Source of the DNA: Candidatus Hodarchaeota archaeon
GTDB lineage: Archaea > Asgardarchaeota > Heimdallarchaeia > Hodarchaeales > Hodarchaeaceae
Direction of reading: 5' to 3'
Length of the DNA stretch: 7,153 nucleotides
Assembly: GCA_016840305.1 (NCBI GenBank)
Contig: JAEOSP010000676.1
Location: forward strand, 1 to 7,153
How positions within the stretch are numbered: the first letter of the stretch is position 1; every line of letters begins with the position of its first letter. The translations under genes were made by a program, and so were the position numbers. The notes under the pieces were generated by a model. The model was given only the letters and a program-made list of their open reading frames with translations, did not search any database and was not told the DNA's origin. Shown here piece by piece: positions 1 to 6,118 of this stretch.

Positions 1-43
1 ATCCAAGAGTTTAAACTGTAAAAGTAGTGTTTCCGTTCAATAG

Positions 44-86
44 TAATTGATTAACAGATATGTGTGTAAATAAGGTTAATCATTTA
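44..86. repeat. Inverted repeat upstream of the membrane-protein gene, possible operator
   Basis: Two 12-base arms, 44-55 (TAATTGATTAAC) and 75-86 (GTTAATCATTTA), are reverse complements at 11 of 12 positions, with a perfect 8-bp core (48-55 against 75-82) and a 19-base spacer. The arm centres are about 31 bp apart, close to three helical turns, so a dimeric regulator could bind both on one DNA face. The right arm overlaps the candidate TATA element, which would fit repression of the gene at 134. The arms are AT-rich, so chance pairing is possible. The repeat is seen directly; the operator role is inference. Confidence 0.35.
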
Positions 87-90
87 AAAT
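82..90 (+). promoter_or_regulatory. Weak TATA-like element for the gene at 134
   Basis: The sequence ATTTAAAAT lies about 45-50 bases before the start codon at 134. If it works as an archaeal TATA box, transcription would begin about 25 bases downstream, near 112-116, leaving a leader of roughly 20 bases. The whole 1-133 region is AT-rich and several other stretches could serve, so this is only the best candidate. No gene, tRNA or other RNA was recognised in 1-133. Confidence 0.22.
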
Positions 91-133
91 CAAGTTATTA
101 TCAAGAATATTATTAATTCAGGACTGAAGAAAG

Positions 134-1978
134 ATGACAATAAAAGAAAAAGTGTCTCGTATTCCATGGAAAGAATATCTTTCAAAGCAATTTGCAACCT
201 TAGTGGGTCTTTCTATCATTACATTAATGTTAATAGCCATCATGGTTATTTCTGCGGATATTGATCTCTCCACCGTGTCTATTTCAGATAATAACTATCT
301 ATTTGCTATTATCTTATCCTCAATTTGTTTTTTCTGTGTTCTTCTAGGCTTTTCTAAGATAGTTCTGTTTGATATGGCTGATGAATTTGGACTCCGCGAC
401 GAAAAAGGGACAATGATCTACAACTCACGTTTTTTCTTATTTGCATTACTAGCCTTATCTTTTTGCTCTGCAATCTATCTAATGCTTGATGTTTTCTTGC
501 AAGAAACCTATCTGGAACTTTTTCCCACCATCCTCATGAGGTATATTATTGATTCATTTGATATACAGATAGAAGGTCTTTCTAACCTTTCAGGAAGAGA
601 ATATTATCAAACATCCAGAAATATCTATTTTGCTTTCTTTTTTGTTGTAATTGTTATGTTTTCGATCCTTGTCTTTTTATCCATTTTAACAACTTTTGCC
701 CGTAAAAGATTGATTGGAAAGTTTCAAAAAGAAGAAGAAACAGAAGAAACGGTTAAAAAGGGTACCCGAGCAATTTACAAATTATTTGCATGGACAGTTA
801 TTCCTTTCTTAGCTTTTTTTGTAAGTGGTCTTGGAAATTCACCTTTTGGACCAATAATTGCCATTGTTTACTTTCTTGCATTACTATGGTGGTTTTATCA
901 ACTTTTCAAAGCGATCTTCCTTGTTGTATGGCGAAGTGTGAAGATAACCGCATTCATAACATCCATAAACTTGTTAGTTATTATTCCGCTGATAGGAGTA
1001 TTATGGTTATTACCAACCGTACTTTGGGGAATCTGGGATACCGTTCAAAATTCTACTGGAGGGATGTCAATGAATCAACTTATAGATATATTTTTCCGAG
1101 CGATTCTGTTTCGAGTTGTGGATCTCGAACATATCATTCAGGTAGATTTCATTATCATCACAACTATTGCTACATTAGTAGTCGGATTTGCTCAAGGCTT
1201 TGCAATTCTTGCAATATTTAGTGCGCTGGCTAGAGGCGCGGAAGTGGCTAGAACTGGACAATTATTAGCAAGATCACCCCCAAAGATTATGGTTCTGTCA
1301 AAATATTTGGTTTTGCTAGGAGTTTGGCTGTCCTTAGTATGGGATGGTTTCTTAGAATTATGGGAAACGTTGATAAACGAATTTCATTTCAATTTACCTG
1401 ATATAGATTTTCCTAATTTCTTTTATGCAATATACTATCAAATACTCATCCCTTTTTCTGAATGGCTAGGATCTTTATGGCCAATCTTACAATTTGTACC
1501 TTTTTTAATTCTACCAGTTTATTTCATTGTATCTGGGGCATTTAAATTTATGTCAGTGACATTAGTCACTCCTAAAGTCAAGGATAGGTCTGAAATATTT
1601 TTCCTTCTTGTTGCTACATCGTTCGTATTAATTATCACTAATATGCTGGGTGATATCTATGATCTAGGTCCAGCGGTGATTCCTGATGCTCCTCTAGTTG
1701 GTGTTAGTAATATTTTCTCATCTGCTGTAGGCATTTTTGAAAGTGTAGAGGCTCTTGCCTTTTATGGAGGTTTTCTGTTTGGAGTATTCTGGGTAATTAG
1801 AAAAGCTATTCAAAATCGGAACATAGTAAGAAGAGAGAAAGGCGATCAATTGATTCAGACTATAAAAGAACTTAACGAGAAGGATGAGGACACTAAATCA
1901 CTTAAAAACTCTGAATTAGACCTACCGTCTCAACCTACGGATTTAAACTCTCTCGAAACAAAAGAAATCGAAGTATAG
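134..1978 (+). CDS. Polytopic membrane protein of unknown function
   Basis: This 614-residue integral membrane protein is not one I recognise. Hydrophobic stretches that could cross the membrane lie at about 20-41, 55-79, 98-121, 164-188, 215-232, 238-258, 271-300, 337-366, 388-405, 430-468 (one or two segments), 487-506 and 536-556, giving 11-13 spans. There is no cleavable signal peptide; the N-terminus is short and basic. Between spans lie an acidic-basic loop (190-213, rich in Lys and Glu), an Arg-rich loop (367-390), and possibly amphipathic stretches rich in acidic and aromatic residues (about 405-430). The last 58 residues form a charged, hydrophilic, probably cytosolic tail. ATG at 134 follows an in-frame TGA at 125-127, so no earlier start is possible; the Shine-Dalgarno match is poor. 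It is transcribed towards the ATPase operon and so is not part of that transcript. It could be a transporter, channel or receptor-like scaffold, but nothing seen decides among these. Confidence 0.9.
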   Translation: MTIKEKVSRIPWKEYLSKQFATLVGLSIITLMLIAIMVISADIDLSTVSISDNNYLFAIILSSICFFCVLLGFSKIVLFDMADEFGLRDEKGTMIYNSRFFLFALLALSFCSAIYLMLDVFLQETYLELFPTILMRYIIDSFDIQIEGLSNLSGREYYQTSRNIYFAFFFVVIVMFSILVFLSILTTFARKRLIGKFQKEEETEETVKKGTRAIYKLFAWTVIPFLAFFVSGLGNSPFGPIIAIVYFLALLWWFYQLFKAIFLVVWRSVKITAFITSINLLVIIPLIGVLWLLPTVLWGIWDTVQNSTGGMSMNQLIDIFFRAILFRVVDLEHIIQVDFIIITTIATLVVGFAQGFAILAIFSALARGAEVARTGQLLARSPPKIMVLSKYLVLLGVWLSLVWDGFLELWETLINEFHFNLPDIDFPNFFYAIYYQILIPFSEWLGSLWPILQFVPFLILPVYFIVSGAFKFMSVTLVTPKVKDRSEIFFLLVATSFVLIITNMLGDIYDLGPAVIPDAPLVGVSNIFSSAVGIFESVEALAFYGGFLFGVFWVIRKAIQNRNIVRREKGDQLIQTIKELNEKDEDTKSLKNSELDLPSQPTDLNSLETKEIEV

Positions 1979-1989
1979 ATGAAATCTAT
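1975..1989. terminator. Small hairpin between converging genes, weak terminator candidate
   Basis: ATAGAT (1975-1980), loop GAA, then ATCTAT (1984-1989) form a perfect 6-bp AT-rich stem that overlaps the TAG stop of the membrane-protein gene and lies just past the atpD stop. Being symmetrical it could act on both strands. On the minus strand a T-rich run follows (complement of about 1955-1970), which is the kind of U-rich tract archaeal RNA polymerase terminates at; on the plus strand the tract is less clear. The stem is weak, so the T-rich run may matter more than the hairpin. Confidence 0.3.
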
Positions 1990-1994
1990 CTTAA

Positions 1995-2606
1995 TTACTC
2001 ATTTGATTTTATAAAAACCCGTAGCTTGGAAAATTCATCTCTTTCTTTTTCTTCTAATGAAAGTAATATTTGTTTGATTTGATCCTTTAATTCTGGAATT
2101 AGGATTTTTTCTAATGCGTTAAATCTATGTCTGGTTTTACGAATTTCACGTCCTAGTTCTGTAACAGCTAATTCTTGTGATGCTAAATCTATAAGAACCT
2201 CTAATTGCATTCGAAAAAGTTCAATAGTCCTGTCAACTAGTTCTGATGATGAAATTCTCGAATTCAAGTTGTTACCTACTGAAATCAATTCGATAGATGG
2301 AACGTTTATTCCCATAACATTATCTGTTTTCACTTCTATCTTCAATGAATCAGTTGCAGTCATTGCAGCCAATCCAAGCTTCTTTCTATCGATTGCTCTT
2401 GCCAATGAAAGTGATTTTCTTGCTTCAAGTCCTAAAAGAGATAGCTTTTTTCTTGTATGATAAAGTTGTACAACTTGCTTTGAGTAGGCTTCAAGAAGAG
2501 CACCAATCCTGTCTTCAAGAAGCTCTTTCCCTGTATTTGCGATATCTAATTGTGATTTATGATCTTGAAGTTCAATACGTGTCTTCTTAAGTTGTTGCGA
2601 TGACAA
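1995..2606 (-). CDS. atpD: A/V-type ATPase subunit D (central axle)
   Basis: Subunit D forms the long coiled-coil axle of the A1/V1 head, paired with subunit F, and turns inside the A3B3 hexamer. The N-terminal helix carries the family pattern TRxEL followed by a helix ending in TGKELLEDRIGALLEAY. The C-terminal helix carries GREIRKTRHRFNALEKILIP, then a Glu/Lys-rich tail, both hallmarks of AtpD/NtpD. The middle (SLKIEV...VPSIEL) is the usual short beta hairpin domain. I place the start at TTG 2604-2606, giving 203 residues. There the TR motif falls at residues 9-10, close to its position in characterised family members, atpB ends 4 bases upstream, and GAGG lies 9 bases before it. The same frame is open further, with TTG at 2637-2639 (214 residues, 29-base overlap with atpB) and GTG at 2619-2621 as alternatives, but these add 11 or 5 unaligned residues. 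It is the last gene of the visible operon. Confidence 0.93.
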   Translation of the reverse strand: MSSQQLKKTRIELQDHKSQLDIANTGKELLEDRIGALLEAYSKQVVQLYHTRKKLSLLGLEARKSLSLARAIDRKKLGLAAMTATDSLKIEVKTDNVMGINVPSIELISVGNNLNSRISSSELVDRTIELFRMQLEVLIDLASQELAVTELGREIRKTRHRFNALEKILIPELKDQIKQILLSLEEKERDEFSKLRVFIKSNE

Positions 2607-2610
2607 AAAT

Positions 2611-3999
2611 TCACGCCTCACTAGGGTAATATTTATCAATAAATTTTTTTGAAATTCGATTTAAATCAGTTTTAGGAATTACAGTTAAGGCTTTCCAACC
2701 GATGCTTAATGTTTCTTCTATTGTTCTTCTTGTATCACCTTGGTTAATGAACTTTTGCTCGAAAATATCAGAAAATTTAAGATATAAGCGATCTCGGTCG
2801 CTTAAGGATTCTTCTCCAGCAATGGAAGCGAGTTGCCTTAGCTTCATTCCACGAGAATAACTAGCAAATAATTGATTAGCTAGATTAGCGTGATCCTCAC
2901 GTGTTTTTCCTTCGCCAATTCCTTCATTCATTAATAGGGAAAGAGAGGGGATAGGATTCATTGCTGGGTAGATTGATCTATTAAAATGTGGCCTGCTCAT
3001 TAGTAATTGTCCTTCTGTAATATATCCTGTTAAATCTGGCACAGGATGAGTGATATCATCATTAGGCAATGTTACAACAGGGATCATTGTAACACTCCCT
3101 GGTTTACCGTCTACCTTACCTGCTCTTTCATATATAGTTGCGAGATCAGTATATAAGTATCCAGGATATCCTCTTCGGCCAGGAAACTCTTCTCTTGCAG
3201 AGGATATCTCTCGAAGTGCTTCACTGTAATTTAACATATCATGTAAAAGAATTAACACATTTCTATCTTTTTCATATGCCAGATATTCTGCAAAAGTTAA
3301 GGCAACCCTTGGAGTGATAATTCTCTCCACAATACTGTCCATCGTATAATTTGAGAAAAATGCAATGTTTGTTCCAGATGCTTCACTGAATTTGATCCTG
3401 AAAAATCTTCCTTCACGTTCAGTTATCCCCATTGCAACAAATATGACATCAAGTTCTTGTTCTTCTGCAAGTACCCGAGAATTGACCGCTATACTTGCAG
3501 CTACTTCGGATGTGGGCATACCACTCAATGTGAAAATTGGTAGTTTTTGACCTTGAACAAGTGCATTTAACCCATCGATAACAGATAATCCCGTTTCAAT
3601 AAAATCCTCTGGGCTTGTTCTTCTAACTGGATTCATAGGAGCCCCAGTGATAGGTAATCGTTTCTCAACAAACAAAGGACCTAAATCATCTATTGGATGC
3701 CCTATACCATTCATTGTACGTCCAATCATTTGCTCAGATAAGCCAACCCTAAATACATCCTTTGTAAATTCAACTTCTGTATCAACTCTCTCCATAGAGT
3801 TTGTTCCCTCAAATACTTGAACAATTGTAGCATTTTCATCTGCTTGTAGAACCTGGCCAGTTCTAACATCTCCATTGGGCATATAAATTTTGACAATTTC
3901 CTCATAAGCTACATTAGAAATGGATTTAAGAAAGATAAGAGTTCCTTGAATGGCATCAATAGTTCTATATCGATAAGTTGGTGATGTTTTGATTTTCAT
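2611..3999 (-). CDS. atpB: A/V-type ATPase subunit B (non-catalytic head subunit), arginine finger replaced
   Basis: Subunit B alternates with A in the soluble head and completes the catalytic sites from the side. The 462-residue length is normal. Family motifs in order include GQVLQ..., VQVFEGT (61-66), [13 protein letters not shown] (96-108), [13 protein letters not shown] (133-145), GQKLPIF (150-156), the long block [20 protein letters not shown] (267-286), and [16 protein letters not shown] (362-377) with a C-terminal KYYP end. The motif expected as YPPI-x-VLPSLSRLM reads [14 protein letters not shown] (344-357), so Leu355 stands where other members have the arginine finger. The flanks align without gaps and the frame is intact. 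The B-subunit loop usually FSGSGLPHNE reads [10 protein letters not shown] (156-165), and the usual NTLVRGQ reads NALVQGQ. ATG at 3997-3999 has an excellent ribosome-binding site, and atpA ends 13 bases upstream. Assignment as a B subunit is secure; normal catalytic competence is not. Confidence 0.96.
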   Translation of the reverse strand: MKIKTSPTYRYRTIDAIQGTLIFLKSISNVAYEEIVKIYMPNGDVRTGQVLQADENATIVQVFEGTNSMERVDTEVEFTKDVFRVGLSEQMIGRTMNGIGHPIDDLGPLFVEKRLPITGAPMNPVRRTSPEDFIETGLSVIDGLNALVQGQKLPIFTLSGMPTSEVAASIAVNSRVLAEEQELDVIFVAMGITEREGRFFRIKFSEASGTNIAFFSNYTMDSIVERIITPRVALTFAEYLAYEKDRNVLILLHDMLNYSEALREISSAREEFPGRRGYPGYLYTDLATIYERAGKVDGKPGSVTMIPVVTLPNDDITHPVPDLTGYITEGQLLMSRPHFNRSIYPAMNPIPSLSLLMNEGIGEGKTREDHANLANQLFASYSRGMKLRQLASIAGEESLSDRDRLYLKFSDIFEQKFINQGDTRRTIEETLSIGWKALTVIPKTDLNRISKKFIDKYYPSEA

Positions 4000-4006
4000 A
4001 TTTTCT

Positions 4007-4012
4007 CCTCCT
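4007..4012 (-). promoter_or_regulatory. Strong Shine-Dalgarno site of atpB
   Basis: On the minus strand AGGAGG, extended to AAAGGAGGAG, sits 7 bases before the atpB ATG at 3999 and directly after the TAA stop of atpA (4013-4015). This fixes the atpB start and implies strong independent ribosome entry just behind ribosomes finishing atpA, which suits the equal A and B stoichiometry (three each). Confidence 0.85.
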
Positions 4013-5749
4013 TTAGTAGCTCAATTCCTCCACTTTGGATGGAAGTTGTTTACTGAAATCTTTGAGTTCATCTATATTTAGTTCTTTCAAGCGTTTAATA
4101 TCCTCAATTAGCTGCTCTTCATACAAATGATCAACTAGTAACCCCTCACTTCCCACCCTCTTCTTAATAAGCTCGTGGGCTAATAGAATAGCTTTTGCCA
4201 TCAAATATGATTTTTCAGCAGAGCTAAAGGCATCTTCTTTAGAAAAAGCATTTTGTTGAAGAAATCCTTCTCGAATTAATTCTGCAGTTAGAAGCAAACC
4301 TTTCTGGGTCTCTGAAAGTGTATCCTTTCCAACTAACCTAACTATACGTTCCAGCTCTTCTTCTTCTTGAAGAATTGCTGAGATTTTTGCTCTGTACTCT
4401 TGCCAATCAGGTGCGACCTCTTTCTTGAGATATTCAGCTACTTCTCGTACATTCTGGCTATAAGAAATTCGCCATGAAATTGCTGGGAAGTGTCTACTAC
4501 GAGCAAGATCGGTATCGAGAGCCCACAAGGCTGTAGTAAATCGCATCGTATATTGAGTAACAGGTTCAGAAAAGTCTCCACCTTGAGGTGAAACAGCACC
4601 AATAGTTGTAATGCTTCCTTCTAAACCATTTAGAACTACACATCTACCTGATCGTTCATAAAACTGACCAATTAGCTTTGGAAGATAGCTTGGAAATCCT
4701 TCTTCCCCTGGAATCTCACCTAATCTCCCTGAAATTTCACGTAACGCTTCAGCCCATCGAGAAGTTGAATCAGCAAGTACTGAAACACTATAACCCTGAT
4801 CACGATAATATTCAGCAATTGTAATTCCCATGTAAATACTTGCTTCTCGTGCTGCAACGGGCAGGTTTGAGGTATTTGCAATAATGGATGTTCGATCAAT
4901 CATCAATCTACCTGTTGTTGGATCTGTCAATTCAAGGAAACTATGCAAAGCATCTGCTGCTTCATTGCCTCGTTCACCGCATAGAGTCATCTGCATGATT
5001 TCTGTAGAAGCGAATTTTGCCAACGTTCTATTAAGAACGGTTTTTCCAGTTCCAAATCCACCTGGTATCATGGCAGATCCTCCTTCAACAAGTGGATAAA
5101 GGAAATCGAGGATTCTCTGACCAGTAAGGAATGGTTTATGACTTAAAATTCGTGCTTTAAATGGCCTGGGTTGTCTAACGGGCCAATCATGATAAAGTGG
5201 GAGTTCGATTTTGTGAGAAGGTGTCTCAAGATGGGCTATTGTATCTGTAACAACATATTCCCCTTCTTTAGCCAATTCTTTCAACGTTCCATGCACATTT
5301 GGGGGTACTAAAATTCTATTTTCAACTGATTCTGTTTCTTGAATCCTTCCAAGAATTTCTCCACCTTCCAGTTTAGTACCAATTGCTAGATTCGTTTCTG
5401 GTTTGAATAACCACTTTTTGGATAAATCTAATGGATTAGTTTTTTCTCCTCTCCCGATAAAAGACCCCTCTAACAAGTCTAGTGGTCTTTGAATTCCATC
5501 ATAAACCGTTGACATAACTCCTGGACCTAGTCTTACAGTTAAGGGGCGATCAATGGTATACACAGGTTCTTTTATCCCTAAACCAGAAGTTTCTTCGTAT
5601 ACTTGAATAATACTAGTATCTCCACGTATCTGAATGATTTCACCAAGTAATCTTTCTTCTCCAACTTCAACCACGTAATTTTTCTTTGGTTTTTCCAAAC
5701 CATAAACGAATACAACTGGCCCTGCTATTCTTTTAATTATTCCAGGCAT
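4013..5749 (-). CDS. atpA: A/V-type ATPase catalytic subunit A
   Basis: Subunit A binds and hydrolyses (or synthesises) ATP at its interface with B. At 578 residues it has normal length and domain order: N-terminal beta barrel with GPVV (10-13), [16 protein letters not shown] (29-44) and YDGIQRPL (83-90); the bulge region typical of A/V-type A subunits (about 100-190); the nucleotide-binding domain; and a C-terminal helical bundle with LQQNAF (497-502). Catalytic features seen are Walker A GGFGTGKT (230-237, Lys236 and Thr237), GERGNE (258-263, with Glu259 as the expected catalytic carboxylate), and [17 protein letters not shown] (326-342, Walker B Asp327). The P-loop differs from the usual archaeal GPFGSGKT by Pro to Gly and Ser to Thr, and the residues around GERGNE also deviate ([13 protein letters not shown]). 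An in-frame TAA (5750-5752) directly precedes the ATG, so this start is fixed; its Shine-Dalgarno match (GGAAG) is modest. The gap to atpF is 39 bp. Confidence 0.97.
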   Translation of the reverse strand: MPGIIKRIAGPVVFVYGLEKPKKNYVVEVGEERLLGEIIQIRGDTSIIQVYEETSGLGIKEPVYTIDRPLTVRLGPGVMSTVYDGIQRPLDLLEGSFIGRGEKTNPLDLSKKWLFKPETNLAIGTKLEGGEILGRIQETESVENRILVPPNVHGTLKELAKEGEYVVTDTIAHLETPSHKIELPLYHDWPVRQPRPFKARILSHKPFLTGQRILDFLYPLVEGGSAMIPGGFGTGKTVLNRTLAKFASTEIMQMTLCGERGNEAADALHSFLELTDPTTGRLMIDRTSIIANTSNLPVAAREASIYMGITIAEYYRDQGYSVSVLADSTSRWAEALREISGRLGEIPGEEGFPSYLPKLIGQFYERSGRCVVLNGLEGSITTIGAVSPQGGDFSEPVTQYTMRFTTALWALDTDLARSRHFPAISWRISYSQNVREVAEYLKKEVAPDWQEYRAKISAILQEEEELERIVRLVGKDTLSETQKGLLLTAELIREGFLQQNAFSKEDAFSSAEKSYLMAKAILLAHELIKKRVGSEGLLVDHLYEEQLIEDIKRLKELNIDELKDFSKQLPSKVEELSY

Positions 5750-5788
5750 TTATAAGCTTCCATTTTTTTTTACACTTATTATTGTTTG

Positions 5789-6118
5789 TTAATCTTTTTC
5801 TACTTTAACTATCACACCAGCGGTGCTTAGGGTCATCATCCTGATGTACTCATCAGTACTCAAACCACCCTCTAAGGTTGATTGCATTGATAGTATAAGC
5901 GGTTTTCTACGCTTTTTTATAGCTTCTAAAAATCGTGGGTTTATAGAATCATATAATTCTTCGTCAATCCCAATTATTCCAATAGATTCATCTTTAACTG
6001 CATTCTGAAGATGCAAAAAAGCATTTGATCCATCATCTGTCTCAAAAACTTCAGCTCCTGCAAGTCGGTATCCAATTGCTAAATTTGGGTGTGTGATGAT
6101 TAAAATGGAATTAGGCAA
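5789..6118 (-). CDS. atpF: A/V-type ATPase subunit F (axle partner and regulatory subunit)
   Basis: Subunit F binds the side of subunit D to form the rotor shaft and is known in the family to influence hydrolysis. This 109-residue protein matches family size and layout: an N-terminal Rossmann-like strand (ILIITHPNLAIGYRLAGAEVFE, shown by its key part IGYRLAG at 16-22), a second core strand IGIIGIDEELYDSI (46-59), then KKRRKPLILSMQS (68-80) and a C-terminal segment ending GVIVKVEKD. The usual GDxDT near the N-terminus is replaced by THPNL, so it is a divergent member. The start codon is TTG (6116-6118), supported by a strong Shine-Dalgarno site 6 bases upstream. Its first 8 bases overlap the last 8 of atpC, indicating translational coupling. 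Confidence 0.92.
   Translation of the reverse strand: MPNSILIITHPNLAIGYRLAGAEVFETDDGSNAFLHLQNAVKDESIGIIGIDEELYDSINPRFLEAIKKRRKPLILSMQSTLEGGLSTDEYIRMMTLSTAGVIVKVEKD

Noticed and set aside
1..133. RNA gene or 3' end of another gene at the left edge
   Set aside because: No tRNA-like folding, long open frame or conserved RNA motif could be recognised; only AT-rich DNA with an inverted repeat is visible.
790..1221. 143-codon open frame on the plus strand
   Set aside because: It lies wholly within the membrane-protein gene in another frame; its composition (many Cys, Ser, His and Tyr) is typical of a shadow frame and no ribosome-binding site supports it.
2269..2590. Plus-strand open frames opposite atpD
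   Set aside because: They are antisense shadows of a clearly conserved D subunit and show no protein family features.
2881..2960. Frameshift or misalignment as the explanation for the missing arginine in AtpB
   Set aside because: The reading frame is continuous and conserved residues on both sides align without a gap, so only a true substitution or a single-base error remains.
3365..3550. Plus-strand open frame opposite atpB
   Set aside because: Antisense shadow of conserved ATPase coding sequence.
4884..5099. Plus-strand open frame opposite atpA
   Set aside because: Antisense shadow of the most conserved part of subunit A.
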